Shown: positions 27,371-37,563, counted from the first letter of the stretch. The stretch is 64,000 nucleotides of DNA from an uncultured Pelagibacteraceae bacterium (GCA_902555585.1 CACDSY010000003.1:62001-126000), one strand, 5' to 3'. Notes: generated by a model from the letters alone, not told the origin. Numbers and translations are program-made.

Positions 27371-28312
27371 ATGGCAATGAAATCCAAAAAAGCTATTAAA
27401 ATATCTCAAAAACATTTATTAGGTATCCAGGATTTATCTGTTAGCGATGTTACCACTATCCTGAATGAAGCCTCTAAATTCATAGAATTAAACAAAAGTA
27501 AAAATAAAAAAATAGACATTTTAAAAGGGAAAACTCAAATTAACTTATTTTTTGAACCATCAACAAGAACACAGAGTTCATTCGAATTAGCAGGAAAAAG
27601 GTTAGGTGCAGATGTAATGTCAATGAATATTACAAATTCTGCTATCAAAAAAGGTGAAACGTTAATTGATACAGCAATGACCTTAAATGCAATGCACCCA
27701 GATATTATTGTAATAAGACATCAAGACTCAGGGGCCTGTAACCTTCTATCTCAAAAAGTTAATTGTGCAGTACTAAATGCAGGTGATGGTAGAAGAGAAC
27801 ATCCTACACAAGCATTATTGGATGCTTTAACAATTATAAATAGAAGAAAAAAAATAGAAGGTCTTAAAATTGCAATATGTGGAGATATACTACATTCAAG
27901 AGTAGCAAGATCAAATATTTATCTTCTAAATATGTTGGGTGCAGAAGTAAATATAGTAGCCCCTACAAACTTGATGCCAAATGAAATTGAAAAATTTGGT
28001 GTAAATATTTTTTCTGATATGAAAAAAGGAGTTAAAGATTGCGACATAGTAATGATGTTAAGATTGCAGAATGAAAGAATGACAAGCTCGTTTCTATCAT
28101 CTAACAGAGAATATTATGAATACTATGGCTTAACACCTGATAAAATTCAATATGCGAAGGAGGATGCTTTAATAATGCATCCAGGACCAATGAATAGAGG
28201 AATTGAAATTGATACAAACTTAGCAGACGATATAAACAAAAGTGTAATAAAAGAACAAGTTGAATTAGGTGTAGCAGTAAGGATGGCCTGCTTAAAGATT
28301 TTTTGTGAATAA
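27371..28312 (+). CDS. pyrB: Aspartate carbamoyltransferase, catalytic subunit
   Basis: PyrB makes carbamoyl-aspartate, the second step of pyrimidine synthesis. The 313-residue protein has the carbamoyl-phosphate motif [22 protein letters not shown], the [12 protein letters not shown] segment and [11 protein letters not shown] near the C-terminus. The next gene, a dihydroorotase-like pyrC, begins at the base after its stop. No pyrI regulatory subunit is present. The pairing is typical of assemblies where a pseudo-dihydroorotase supports this enzyme. Confidence 0.96.
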   Translation: MAMKSKKAIKISQKHLLGIQDLSVSDVTTILNEASKFIELNKSKNKKIDILKGKTQINLFFEPSTRTQSSFELAGKRLGADVMSMNITNSAIKKGETLIDTAMTLNAMHPDIIVIRHQDSGACNLLSQKVNCAVLNAGDGRREHPTQALLDALTIINRRKKIEGLKIAICGDILHSRVARSNIYLLNMLGAEVNIVAPTNLMPNEIEKFGVNIFSDMKKGVKDCDIVMMLRLQNERMTSSFLSSNREYYEYYGLTPDKIQYAKEDALIMHPGPMNRGIEIDTNLADDINKSVIKEQVELGVAVRMACLKIFCE

Positions 28313-29602
28313 ATGAAAAAAAAATACTTTATAAATGCAAATATAATTGACCCTCATAATTCCTTGAATGAAATTGGAGGAATAATAATTGGAGAAAATG
28401 GAAAAATTGAAGCTGTCGGAAAAAAAGTAAATACCAACAACATTCCATCTAGAGAAAAAGTAATAGATTTAAATGGAAAATATATATTTCCAGGCATTGT
28501 AGATATGCGAGTTTTTGTTGGTGAACCAGGATATGAATATAAGGAGAATTTTAGAACCCTTAGTGAAGCAGCTTTATCCGGTGGTGTCACATCAGTTGTT
28601 ACAATGCCTAATACAAACCCAGTAATTGATAATGTCTCAATAGTTGATTTTCTTAAAAGAAGAGGAAGAGATAAATCAAAAATTAATATTTATCCAACGG
28701 CTGCATTAACAGTAAAAGCAGAGGGAGAAAATATGACTGAATTTGGTTTATTACAAAGTAAAGGAATAATTGGTTTCACAGATGGAGTTAAAACAGTTCA
28801 AAATCCTAGAATTATGAATAGGATTATGAATTCAGCATCAGACTTAAAATCCTTAATAATACAACATGCGGAAGATGCAGAATTATCAAGAGATGGAATG
28901 ATTAATGATGGCATCATAGCAACAAAACTTGGTCTCCAAGGAATTCCAATAAGTGCTGAATTGTTAATTATAGAAAGAGACTTAACATTGTTAGAGTACA
29001 ATAGTTGTAGGTATCATATTTCTCAGATTTCATCCGCAAACTCTGTAGATATAATCAAAGAAAGAAAAAATAAAGTAAACTTCAGCTGTGGTGTTTCGAT
29101 AAACAATTTATCATTAAATGAAAATGACATTGGTGATTTTAAAACTTTTTTAAAATTATCACCCCCTTTAAGAACAGAAACTGATAGAAAAGCTTTAGTT
29201 CAAGGATTAAATGATGAAACAATTGATGTTATTGTTTCTGATCATAAACCAGAAGATGAAGAAAATAAAAGATTAACTTTTGCTCAAGCAGAAACTGGTG
29301 CATCTGGAATTGAAACATTATTACCATTAAGCTTAGAATTATATCATAATGGATCTGTAGAGTTGGAAACTATAATAAAAGCTTTAACATCTAAACCAGC
29401 TGAAATACTAAAAATAAATAAAGGTAACTTATCAACTGGAAATGATGCTGATTTTTGTATTGTAGATATAAATAAACCTTGGGTTGTTAGAAAAGATAAA
29501 CTGATATCTAAATCAAAAAATACCCCTATTGAAGACAAAAAACTTCAAGGTAAAGTAATTAGTACATTTGTTAATGGTGAAGAATTATTTAAATCTGAAT
29601 AA
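28313..29602 (+). CDS. pyrC: Dihydroorotase-like protein lacking the metal-binding HxH motif (PyrC'/PyrX type)
   Basis: The 429-residue amidohydrolase-fold protein is closest to class I dihydroorotase: GGVTSVVTMPNTNPVID, QHAEDAELS, YHISQISS and VSDHKPEDEENKRLTF, with GASGIETLLPLSL near the end. The metal motif that should read DxHxH reads D64-M-R66-V-F68, so both zinc histidines are replaced (by Arg and Phe). This suggests a non-catalytic partner of aspartate carbamoyltransferase, as known for PyrC' of Pseudomonas. It starts immediately after pyrB and its stop overlaps plsY by one base. An active dihydroorotase would then have to lie elsewhere. Confidence 0.9.
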   Translation: MKKKYFINANIIDPHNSLNEIGGIIIGENGKIEAVGKKVNTNNIPSREKVIDLNGKYIFPGIVDMRVFVGEPGYEYKENFRTLSEAALSGGVTSVVTMPNTNPVIDNVSIVDFLKRRGRDKSKINIYPTAALTVKAEGENMTEFGLLQSKGIIGFTDGVKTVQNPRIMNRIMNSASDLKSLIIQHAEDAELSRDGMINDGIIATKLGLQGIPISAELLIIERDLTLLEYNSCRYHISQISSANSVDIIKERKNKVNFSCGVSINNLSLNENDIGDFKTFLKLSPPLRTETDRKALVQGLNDETIDVIVSDHKPEDEENKRLTFAQAETGASGIETLLPLSLELYHNGSVELETIIKALTSKPAEILKINKGNLSTGNDADFCIVDINKPWVVRKDKLISKSKNTPIEDKKLQGKVISTFVNGEELFKSE

Positions 29603-30177
29603 TGGATTATATAATAACATCTTTAGTATCTTATCTATTTGGCTCTATTCCATTTGGATATTTATTCACAAAAATTTTACTTAAAAAGGATATTAGGAAT
29701 ATAGGATCAGGTAATATTGGTGCAACAAATGTTTTAAGAACTGGCAATAAATCGTTGGGTTATTTAACACTTGTTTTGGATATAGCAAAAGCTGTTATGC
29801 CTGTAATCTATATAAAGCTCAATTATCCTGATCTAGTTTATATATCAGCTCTTTGTGCATTTTTAGGACATTTATTCCCTATTTGGCTAAAATTTAAAGG
29901 TGGCAAAGGTGTTGCAACTCTTGTTGGGATTTTGATTTCAATAAATATTTATTATGCATTAATTTTTGGTACTGTTTGGATTTTAACTTTTTTGATATCA
30001 AAATATTCATCTCTATCCTCATTGTTTGCTTCAATTTCAATCCCTATCTACTTATTAATTGTTAATCAAGATAATATAATTTTTTTCATTATTATCTTTG
30101 TTTTAATTTTTTATACACATAGGGAAAATATAAAAAGATTAATAAACAAAGAAGAAACTAAGAGTAAAATTTATTAA
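29602..30177 (+). CDS. plsY: Acyl-phosphate:glycerol-3-phosphate acyltransferase PlsY
   Basis: PlsY acylates glycerol 3-phosphate in the first step of phospholipid synthesis, in the inner membrane. The 191-residue protein has about five hydrophobic segments and the three family motifs: GSIPFGYL, IRNIGSGNIGATNVLR, and FKGGKGVATLVG. It shares one base with the pyrC-like stop codon. In many Alphaproteobacteria dprA follows plsY; here topA starts 37 bases later. Confidence 0.95.
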   Translation: MDYIITSLVSYLFGSIPFGYLFTKILLKKDIRNIGSGNIGATNVLRTGNKSLGYLTLVLDIAKAVMPVIYIKLNYPDLVYISALCAFLGHLFPIWLKFKGGKGVATLVGILISINIYYALIFGTVWILTFLISKYSSLSSLFASISIPIYLLIVNQDNIIFFIIIFVLIFYTHRENIKRLINKEETKSKIY

Positions 30178-30214
30178 TTTGACAGATTAATAGTTATAAG
30201 TAGTTTGACTAATT

Positions 30215-32776
30215 ATGAATCTTGTAATTGTTGAAAGTCCCGCAAAAGCTAAAACTATAAATAAATATTTAGGTTCAGATTACACAGTGTTAGCAAGTTA
30301 TGGACATATTAGAGACCTACCTTCAAAAAATGGTTCTGTTGATCCAGAAAATTCTTTTAAAATGATTTGGGAAGTAGATAGTTTCTCAAAAAAATATTTA
30401 AAAGAAATTACCGATACAGTTAAAAACTCAGAAAAAATTATTTTAGCTACTGACCCAGATCGAGAAGGTGAAGCAATTGCTTGGCATGTCAAAGAGTTTT
30501 TAAATGAAAAAAAACTTCTTAAAGATAAAAAAGTTGAACGTGTAGTTTTTAATGAAATAACGAAAAAAGCTGTTACGAACGGTATAGACAATCCAAGAAA
30601 TATAGAAAATGAACTTGTCGACGCATACATGGCAAGAAGAGCGCTAGACTATTTAGTTGGTTTTAATATATCACCAATTTTATGGACAAAATTACCAGGA
30701 TCTAAATCAGCAGGAAGAGTGCAATCTGTAGCTCTTAGATTGTTAACTGAAAGAGAACATGAAATAGAAATTTTTAAACCGGAAGAATTTTGGACACTTA
30801 ATTTAAACTTCTTAACAAAGGAAAATTTAAATATAAATACATCAATTTCTCAATTAGATGGTAAAAAAATTGAAAAATTTTCATTCAAAAATAAAGATGA
30901 CATTAATAACGCATTAGATTTAATCAAAAATAAAAAATATAATATTACAGATATAACCTCTAAAATTTACACAAGAAACCCGTCAGGTCCTTTTACTACT
31001 TCTACTTTACAACAAACATCATCTAGTAAACTGGGTTTTGGAGCATCTAGAACAATGCAAATCGCCCAAAGATTATATCAAGGTATTGATATTGATGGCG
31101 AAACTGTTGGATTAATTACTTATATGCGTACAGATGGAACAAATATATCTAAGGATGCTGTAACTACTTTTAGAAATTTCATTACTCAGAATTATGGAGA
31201 AACATATTTACCACCCTCCCCATTAAATTATTCGGGTAAAAAGGCAAAAAATGCACAAGAAGCACATGAAGCTATTAGGCCAACAGAAATCACTCGAGTC
31301 CCTGAAGAAATGAAAAAATATTTAAGTACTGATCAATACAAACTTTACAATTTAATATGGTCAAGATCATTATCCTCACAAATGGAGTCAGCTAAATTTG
31401 ATAGAAAAACTATTACAATTATATCCGAAGATAATAAAAATATATGTAAAGCAAGCGGTTCAACTTTAAAATTTGATGGTTTTTTAAAAGTTTCAAGATT
31501 AGATGAAAATAAAGATGATGAAAATATATTGCCAGATGTCGGTAAAGGTAATGTAGAGTTTAAAGACCATGCAGATGAACAACATTTCACTCAACCACCG
31601 CCAAGGTATTCTGAAGCAAGTCTTGTTAAAAAATTAGAAGAATTAGGAATTGGAAGACCTTCAACATACGCTAGTATCATATCAGTTATTTCAAATAGAG
31701 GTTACGCAGATATAGAAAATAAAAGATTTTTTCCAACAGATAGAGGTAAATTACTCTCCGCTTTTCTTGAAAAATTATTTTCAAAATACGTTGATTATGA
31801 TTTCACTGCAAAATTAGAAGACCAATTAGATGATATAACAACTGGTAAAGAAAATTGGATTAAAGTCTTAGAAGAATTTTGGAAAGATTTTAATTTAAAT
31901 GTAACAGATGTTAAAGAAAAAAGAACAAGGGAAGTCTTGGATATGCTTAACGAAAGCTTGGGCTCATTAATTTTTGAAGTTGATAAAGATGGTAACATAA
32001 ATAGAAAATGTAAACTATGTGATAGTGGTCAATTGAGTTTAAAAAATAGTTTTCGTGGTGGTGCTTTTATTGGATGCTCAAATTATCCAGATTGTAAATT
32101 TACACGACCTCTTTCAAAGTCTAAAGCTGCTCAACAATTGACTTTAGCAGAGCCAAAATTAATTGGTCAAAATGATAGTGGTAAAGATATATATTTAAAA
32201 AATGGAAGATTTGGTCCCTATCTTCAATATGAAAAAGAAATTTACGATATTGCAGAAACTAAAAAGAAAAAGAAAAAATTAAAAAAAGAAGATAATAATA
32301 TGAAAAATGTGTCCATACCGAAAGGAATTGATATCAAAAGTATAGATTTAGAAAGAGCAAAGTATTTATGCTCACTTCCAATTAGTTTAGGTAAAAACCC
32401 TGATAATGATAAAGATATTACTTTAAATGTTGGTCGTTTTGGACCATATTTAAAGTGTGAAAATAAATCAGCACGTTTAGAAAATGTTGAAGAAATTTTT
32501 AGTATAGGACTTAATAGAGCTGTAACTCTAATAGCAGAAGCAAAACCTGGTAGAATTTCATCATCTTTAATTAAAGATATCGGCGAACACCCTGAAGACA
32601 AAAAACCTGTGAGAATTATGAAAGGTCAATATGGGCCATATATTAAATACAAATCATTAAATGCAACAATACCTGAAGAAAAAGACCCAATTGAATTAAC
32701 CATGGAAGAAGCTCTTATTTTAATTGAGAAAAGAAAAGAATACGATAGGAATAAAAAGAAAAAGAAAGGTAAATAA
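30215..32776 (+). CDS. topA: DNA topoisomerase I (type IA)
   Basis: TopA relaxes negative supercoils. The 853-residue protein has a TOPRIM domain at the N-terminus (VIVESPAKAKTI, ATDPDREGEAIAWH), the GSKSAGRVQSVALRLL region and the active-site tyrosine Y303 in LITYMRTDGTN. One C-terminal Cys4 zinc motif (CKLCDSG...GCSNYPDC, about 603-630) is followed by three Topo_C-type repeats ending in GRFGPYL, GRFGPYL and GQYGPYI. Between the first two is a lysine-run linker. It meets the RidA-family gene by one base. Confidence 0.96.
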   Translation: MNLVIVESPAKAKTINKYLGSDYTVLASYGHIRDLPSKNGSVDPENSFKMIWEVDSFSKKYLKEITDTVKNSEKIILATDPDREGEAIAWHVKEFLNEKKLLKDKKVERVVFNEITKKAVTNGIDNPRNIENELVDAYMARRALDYLVGFNISPILWTKLPGSKSAGRVQSVALRLLTEREHEIEIFKPEEFWTLNLNFLTKENLNINTSISQLDGKKIEKFSFKNKDDINNALDLIKNKKYNITDITSKIYTRNPSGPFTTSTLQQTSSSKLGFGASRTMQIAQRLYQGIDIDGETVGLITYMRTDGTNISKDAVTTFRNFITQNYGETYLPPSPLNYSGKKAKNAQEAHEAIRPTEITRVPEEMKKYLSTDQYKLYNLIWSRSLSSQMESAKFDRKTITIISEDNKNICKASGSTLKFDGFLKVSRLDENKDDENILPDVGKGNVEFKDHADEQHFTQPPPRYSEASLVKKLEELGIGRPSTYASIISVISNRGYADIENKRFFPTDRGKLLSAFLEKLFSKYVDYDFTAKLEDQLDDITTGKENWIKVLEEFWKDFNLNVTDVKEKRTREVLDMLNESLGSLIFEVDKDGNINRKCKLCDSGQLSLKNSFRGGAFIGCSNYPDCKFTRPLSKSKAAQQLTLAEPKLIGQNDSGKDIYLKNGRFGPYLQYEKEIYDIAETKKKKKKLKKEDNNMKNVSIPKGIDIKSIDLERAKYLCSLPISLGKNPDNDKDITLNVGRFGPYLKCENKSARLENVEEIFSIGLNRAVTLIAEAKPGRISSSLIKDIGEHPEDKKPVRIMKGQYGPYIKYKSLNATIPEEKDPIELTMEEALILIEKRKEYDRNKKKKKGK

Positions 32777-33237
32777 TGTCAATTGATGAAAAGTTAAATG
32801 AAATGGGTTTAGTTTTGCCTAAAGCAACTGATCCAGTTGGTTCATATGTTGCTACGAAAATTTCTGGAAATTTACTTTATATTTCTGGACAAATATCAAT
32901 CGATACTGATGGTAAGTTAATTAAAGGAAAAGTTGGAAAAGAATTTAATACAGATCAAGCTTACAAAGCTGCTGAGAGATGTGCATTAAGTATTATTGCT
33001 CAAGCTAAAAAAGCTTGTGATGACGATTTATCAAAAATAAAATCCTGTGTAAAATTAACAGGATTTGTTAACTCTACCGATGACTTTACAGAGCAACCTA
33101 AAGTGGTTAATGGTGCTTCAGATTTAATCAAAAAAATTTTTGGTGAAAATGGTACCCATACTAGAGCTGCTGTTAGTACAAATAGTTTACCTTTAGGTGT
33201 TGCAGTTGAGGTTGATGCTATCTTTGAGATTAAATAA
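32776..33237 (+). CDS. RidA/YjgF family protein
   Basis: The 153-residue protein has the RidA (YjgF/YER057c/UK114) fold: LLYISGQISIDTDGKL, the C-terminal THTRAAVSTNSLPLGVAVEVDAIFEI, and the expected arginine that binds 2-imino acids (TRAAV). RidA deaminates reactive enamine/imine intermediates made by PLP enzymes. It belongs to the longer subgroup (about 150 rather than 128 residues), so the exact substrate is uncertain. Its start overlaps the topA stop by one base; its stop abuts the ugd stop. Confidence 0.88.
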   Translation: MSIDEKLNEMGLVLPKATDPVGSYVATKISGNLLYISGQISIDTDGKLIKGKVGKEFNTDQAYKAAERCALSIIAQAKKACDDDLSKIKSCVKLTGFVNSTDDFTEQPKVVNGASDLIKKIFGENGTHTRAAVSTNSLPLGVAVEVDAIFEIK

Positions 33238-34533
33238 CTATCTACCTATACTAAAATAATTAATTTTATTTTTTTTCATTTTTTCTGGAGAATATAAATT
33301 TCTTAAATCATAAATTTTATAATTTTTCTTAGTACTAATTTTTTTAAGATTTAATTGTTTAAATTCATTCCATTCAGTGTGTATTATAATCAAATCAGCT
33401 TTTTTACAGGCTTCTTTGGTATTATGTATATATTTTACTTTTTTGTTGATAAAATGACTTTTTATACCAGTAGGTTCATAATAAGAAACATTAGAACCTT
33501 TATTTATTAAGTAGGGAATTAATTTTAAAGAAGCGGCCTCTCTCATATCATCCGTTCCAGGTTTAAATGTAACACCTAAAAAAGTAATATTCTTATTCTT
33601 AAATTTATTATTCATAATTTTTTTTATCTTATTAAATAATATTTTGTATCTTGAAGTATTTGAATTAATTACACTTTTTACTATAGATAAGTTAGTTTTA
33701 AATTGCTTAGAGGTTGCAAGTAATGCTCTTGTATCTTTTGGAAAACAAGAGCCGCCATATCCAGGTCCTGCTCTTAAAAATCTATCACCTATTCTATTAT
33801 CCAGTCCAATTCCAGTGGATATTTCTTTTACATCAATATTTGTATTTTCACAAAGATTTGCAATTTCATTTATAAATGAAATTTTTGTAGCTAAAAATGC
33901 GTTTGAGGCATATTTTATTAATTCAGCAGCTCTTCTAGAAGTATGAAAATATCTATTTGTTTTTTTTATTAAAGGAAAATAAAGGTTTTTCATTATATTA
34001 TTTGCTTTTTTGCTGTTAGTACCAATTACCACTCTATCAGGATACATAAAATCTCTGATTGCTTCACCTTCTCTTAAAAATTCAGGATTTGAAACAACTT
34101 CAAATTTAATTTTTTGTTTTTTTGAAGCCAATATTTTTTCTATTTGATCACCTGTTGTTACTGGAACAGTAGATTTTGTGACTATAATTTTGTATTTATT
34201 TAAATTTTTACTTATATCATTAACAACTTTATAAACATATTTTAAGTTAGCCTTATTGGATTTTTTGCTAGTTGGTGTACCTACGCAAATAAATATAACA
34301 TCTGAATTTCTTATTGAATTATCTACATCTGTAGAAAAATTAAGTCTCTTTTGTTTGACATTTCTTATTATTAGTTCCTCTAAGCCAGGTTCATATATTG
34401 GAATTATTCCATTTATAAGATTTTCAATTTTTTGTTTATTTTTATCTACACAAATGACCTTATTTCCTAGTTCTGAAAAACATGTTCCACTAACTAAACC
34501 AACGTAGCCCGATCCAATAATACAAATTTTCAT
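33238..34533 (-). CDS. ugd: UDP-glucose 6-dehydrogenase
   Basis: Ugd oxidises UDP-glucose to UDP-glucuronate with NAD. The 431-residue protein has the Rossmann start KICIIGSGYVGLVSGTCFSELG, IYEPGLEEL, VTKSTVPVTTGD, NPEFLREGEAIRDFMYPDRVVIG (two adjoining segments), the catalytic cysteine C263 in GYGGSCFPKD, and TFKPGTDDMREAAS. It overlaps galU by 4 bases, so UDP-glucose formation and oxidation are coupled in one operon. UDP-glucuronate would feed surface glycan or glycolipid synthesis. Confidence 0.95.
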   Translation of the reverse strand: MKICIIGSGYVGLVSGTCFSELGNKVICVDKNKQKIENLINGIIPIYEPGLEELIIRNVKQKRLNFSTDVDNSIRNSDVIFICVGTPTSKKSNKANLKYVYKVVNDISKNLNKYKIIVTKSTVPVTTGDQIEKILASKKQKIKFEVVSNPEFLREGEAIRDFMYPDRVVIGTNSKKANNIMKNLYFPLIKKTNRYFHTSRRAAELIKYASNAFLATKISFINEIANLCENTNIDVKEISTGIGLDNRIGDRFLRAGPGYGGSCFPKDTRALLATSKQFKTNLSIVKSVINSNTSRYKILFNKIKKIMNNKFKNKNITFLGVTFKPGTDDMREAASLKLIPYLINKGSNVSYYEPTGIKSHFINKKVKYIHNTKEACKKADLIIIHTEWNEFKQLNLKKISTKKNYKIYDLRNLYSPEKMKKNKINYFSIGR

Positions 34534-35345
34534 AATTTGGCAATCTCTAAAGTTGATTTTATGTACCCATCCATAGAACCACAGTCTAAATATTTTCCTG
34601 AAAATTTATGGCCAATAAATAATGATTTATTATCAATCATAGTTTTAATTGAGTCTGTAATATGAATTTCTCCACCCTTTCCTTTTTTTTGTTTTTTAAG
34701 AACTTTAAATATATCTCTACTTAATATATATCTACCGATTACTGCATTTTTAGAGGGCGCTTCTTTTACAGTTGGTTTTTCTATTACATCAGATATTATA
34801 AAATTTCTTCTATCTAGTTTTGAAGCAACAGAATATATTCCCCAGCGATTAACATTGTTTTTTTTTACTGTCATACTTGCCATAACTGAGGATTTGTGTT
34901 TTTTATGTAATCTAATCATTTCTTTTGAACAGTTCTTTTTCATAATTAAATCATCAGGTAGAAGTATTAAAAAAAAACTATTTTTTATAAATTTTTTTGT
35001 CTTAAGAACAGCATCACCTGTTCCTAAAGGTTTGTTTTGATATACAAATTTAATTTTATTTTTATATTTTAAAATTTTTTTATATTCTTCAATAATTCTT
35101 GGGTCTTTTTTCTTTTTAATTAGAGATTTATAAAAATTGTCATTATAAAAATACCTTTTTATCATCTCTTTTTTTTTTGAAATAATAAAAATTATTTCGG
35201 TAATACCAGCCTCTATACATTCATCAAGTATATATTCAATTCCTGGTTTACCATTTATTGGTAGAAGCTCTTTAGCAAAGACACTTGTTAAAGGTAAGAG
35301 TCTTGTACCCAAACCTGCTAGTGGAATAATAGCTTGTTTAATCAT
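34530..35345 (-). CDS. galU: UTP-glucose-1-phosphate uridylyltransferase
   Basis: GalU makes UDP-glucose from UTP and glucose 1-phosphate. The 271-residue protein starts AIIPLAGLGTRLLPLTSVFAKELLPI (nucleotide loop; shown in part), followed by KPGIEYILDECIEAGI, FVYQNKPLGTGDAVL and LLPDDLIM (metal-binding aspartates), with a C-terminal GKYLDCGSMDGYIKSTLE. It is slightly shorter than the usual 290-300. It lies upstream of ugd with a 4-base overlap. Confidence 0.94.
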   Translation of the reverse strand: MIKQAIIPLAGLGTRLLPLTSVFAKELLPINGKPGIEYILDECIEAGITEIIFIISKKKEMIKRYFYNDNFYKSLIKKKKDPRIIEEYKKILKYKNKIKFVYQNKPLGTGDAVLKTKKFIKNSFFLILLPDDLIMKKNCSKEMIRLHKKHKSSVMASMTVKKNNVNRWGIYSVASKLDRRNFIISDVIEKPTVKEAPSKNAVIGRYILSRDIFKVLKKQKKGKGGEIHITDSIKTMIDNKSLFIGHKFSGKYLDCGSMDGYIKSTLEIAKL

Positions 35346-35379
35346 TTAGATAATTTATTTATAAACATATATTTATAAA

Positions 35380-36189
35380 ATGAAAATAATTACAAGTATT
35401 TTAGATTTAAATAAAGAAATTAAAAACTATAAAAATATTGGATTTGTACCAACTATGGGTGGAATACATGCTGGTCATATTTCCTTAATAAAAGCTTCAC
35501 AAAAGAAAAAAAGAGAGACTATTGTAAGTATTTTTGTTAATCCAACCCAATTTAATAATACAATTGACTTTAGAAAATATCCTAGGGATATAAAAAAAGA
35601 TATTGTTTGTTTAAAAAAATTAAACGTTAACTACTTATTATTGCCCTCAACAAAAGACATTTATAAATTTAAGGCTAGAAAATTTGTTTTAAGAAAAAAA
35701 GATAAAATATTATGTGCAAAATTTAGAAAAGGTCATTTTGAAGGAGTACTTAATGTAATGAATAGATTGATGTCTATTGTTAAATCAAAAGATTTGTTTA
35801 TGGGGGAAAAAGATTATCAACAATTATACTTAATTAGAAAATATTTATCAAAAAAATTTGATGTAAGAATAAACTCTTGTCAAACAATAAGAACAGCTGA
35901 CAAAATTGCATTATCTACAAGAAATAAATTGCTAAATAAAAAATCTTTAGAAAAAGCCTCACATATTGCAAAATTATTAATCAAAATAAAAAAATCTAAA
36001 TTACAATCATCAAAATTCAAATTAGATTTATCTGATTATAAAATAGAACTTGAGAAAAAGTTTAATATAAAAGTAGACTATTTAGAATTTAGAGATGAAA
36101 AAAATCTTAAACTTAATAATCTTAAAGATAAATTTAGGCTTTTCATAGCTTACAATATTAATAAAATAAGATTAATTGATAACTTTTAA
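35380..36189 (+). CDS. panC: Pantoate-beta-alanine ligase (pantothenate synthetase)
   Basis: PanC joins pantoate and beta-alanine with ATP to make pantothenate, the CoA precursor. The 269-residue protein has the HxGH-type nucleotide motif in FVPTMGGIHAGHISLI, FVNPTQFN, the FEGVLNVMNRLMSIVKSKDLFMGEKDYQQ region (in adjoining parts) and TRNKLL. It lies alone on the plus strand, 34 bases from divergent galU, and its stop directly abuts the mgtE stop. No panB or panD is in the window. Confidence 0.94.
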   Translation: MKIITSILDLNKEIKNYKNIGFVPTMGGIHAGHISLIKASQKKKRETIVSIFVNPTQFNNTIDFRKYPRDIKKDIVCLKKLNVNYLLLPSTKDIYKFKARKFVLRKKDKILCAKFRKGHFEGVLNVMNRLMSIVKSKDLFMGEKDYQQLYLIRKYLSKKFDVRINSCQTIRTADKIALSTRNKLLNKKSLEKASHIAKLLIKIKKSKLQSSKFKLDLSDYKIELEKKFNIKVDYLEFRDEKNLKLNNLKDKFRLFIAYNINKIRLIDNF

Positions 36190-37563
36190 TTATAAAAAAT
36201 AAGCACCTACACCTAAAAAAGAAACAAAACCTATTACATCTGTAATAGTGGTCACAAAAACACTAGAAGAAATTGCTGGGTCAATATTCATTTTTTTTAA
36301 CGTTACAGGTATTAATATTCCAAACAACCCTGCAACTATCATTGTTAAAATCATAGAAATAGAAATTATAAAAGCAAGTTGAGAGTCATTGAACCAAAAA
36401 TAAACTATTATAGAGCTTATTATTGCAAAAATAATTCCATTTAACACTCCTATATTAAATTCTTTAATAATATTATTGGTAAAATTATTTTTTGTTAGAT
36501 CTTGTGTTGCTAAGGATCTTACAGTAACTGCCAAGGTTTGCATACCCGCGTTGCCTCCCATTGATGCAACAATTGGCATTAAAAAAGCTAGTACTACCAT
36601 CTGCTCAATAGTTGCTCCAAATAAACTGATACAATAAGTTGCAAGAAATGCTGTAAATAAATTTAAAAGCAACCAATTAAATCTTCTTTTTGTTTTTGTA
36701 ATTACACCATCAGTAATTTCTTCATCCCCTACTCCGGCTAATCTAAGAGCATCTTCTTCAGCTTCTTCTTTCAATACAGTTAAGACATCATCATAAGCAA
36801 TCATTCCAACTAACTTGTCGGATTTATCTACAACTGCTGCAGAACTTAAATTATAATTTTCAAACAAATTACCTACTTCTTCTTTATCCATATCTACTGG
36901 AATTAATGTTTGAGACTCAGCCATTATAGACATCATTTTTGTATCTCTTGGTGTTCTTAATACTCTTGATGATGGAACAGTACCTATAGGTTTAAATTCT
37001 TGATCAACAATAAATATTTCAAGGAATTCCTCTGGTAGTTCTTTATTTTCTCTAAGATAATCTATTGTTTGTCCAACAGACCAATTACTTGGTATTGCTG
37101 TAAACTCACGCTGCATAATTCTAGCCGCTGAGTCCTCTGGATAACTTAAACTTTCAAGTAAAGCAAATCTGTCTTTGGGTGGTAATGAACTAAGAATAGT
37201 ATTTTTATCTTTTTCATCCACATTTTCTAAAATTTTAATTGCATCATCCGACTCTAAATTTTTCAAAATATTTACTATTGACTCAGATGATAAATAAGTA
37301 ATCATCTCAGATTGAATTGACTCGTTTAACTCAACAAAAACTTCAGGGTCTACTTTAAAATTATTTAATTTTATTAAATTTTCTCTATCGTTTTGACTTA
37401 AATGCTCAATTATGTCAGCTGCATCGGCTGGATGCATATTATTAAACGAATTTGTTATAAATTCAGCATCATTAGAAGCAATTTTATCTGTGACAACTTT
37501 AATAAATTCCTTATTAAATTCAAAATTAACTTTTTTATCTTTAATTTTTTTTACTATAGTCAT
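36190..37563 (-). CDS. mgtE: Magnesium transporter MgtE
   Basis: MgtE is a homodimeric Mg2+ channel in the inner membrane. The 457-residue protein has an N-terminal superhelical domain (about 30-135; MHPADAADIIEHL, LPPKDRFALLESLSYPEDSAARIMQ), two CBS domains (about 140-260; RDTKMMSIM, LVGMIAYDDVLTVLKEE) and five membrane segments (about 290-457). The segments include PIVASMGGNAGMQTLAVTVR and ITDVIGFVSFLG with the pore aspartate. Domain order and length are complete. Confidence 0.95.
   Translation of the reverse strand: MTIVKKIKDKKVNFEFNKEFIKVVTDKIASNDAEFITNSFNNMHPADAADIIEHLSQNDRENLIKLNNFKVDPEVFVELNESIQSEMITYLSSESIVNILKNLESDDAIKILENVDEKDKNTILSSLPPKDRFALLESLSYPEDSAARIMQREFTAIPSNWSVGQTIDYLRENKELPEEFLEIFIVDQEFKPIGTVPSSRVLRTPRDTKMMSIMAESQTLIPVDMDKEEVGNLFENYNLSSAAVVDKSDKLVGMIAYDDVLTVLKEEAEEDALRLAGVGDEEITDGVITKTKRRFNWLLLNLFTAFLATYCISLFGATIEQMVVLAFLMPIVASMGGNAGMQTLAVTVRSLATQDLTKNNFTNNIIKEFNIGVLNGIIFAIISSIIVYFWFNDSQLAFIISISMILTMIVAGLFGILIPVTLKKMNIDPAISSSVFVTTITDVIGFVSFLGVGAYFL

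Noticed and set aside
30179-30214. TTGACA before topA as a promoter
   Set aside because: No acceptable -10 hexamer lies 15-19 bases downstream; the nearest TATAAG is only 10 bases away.
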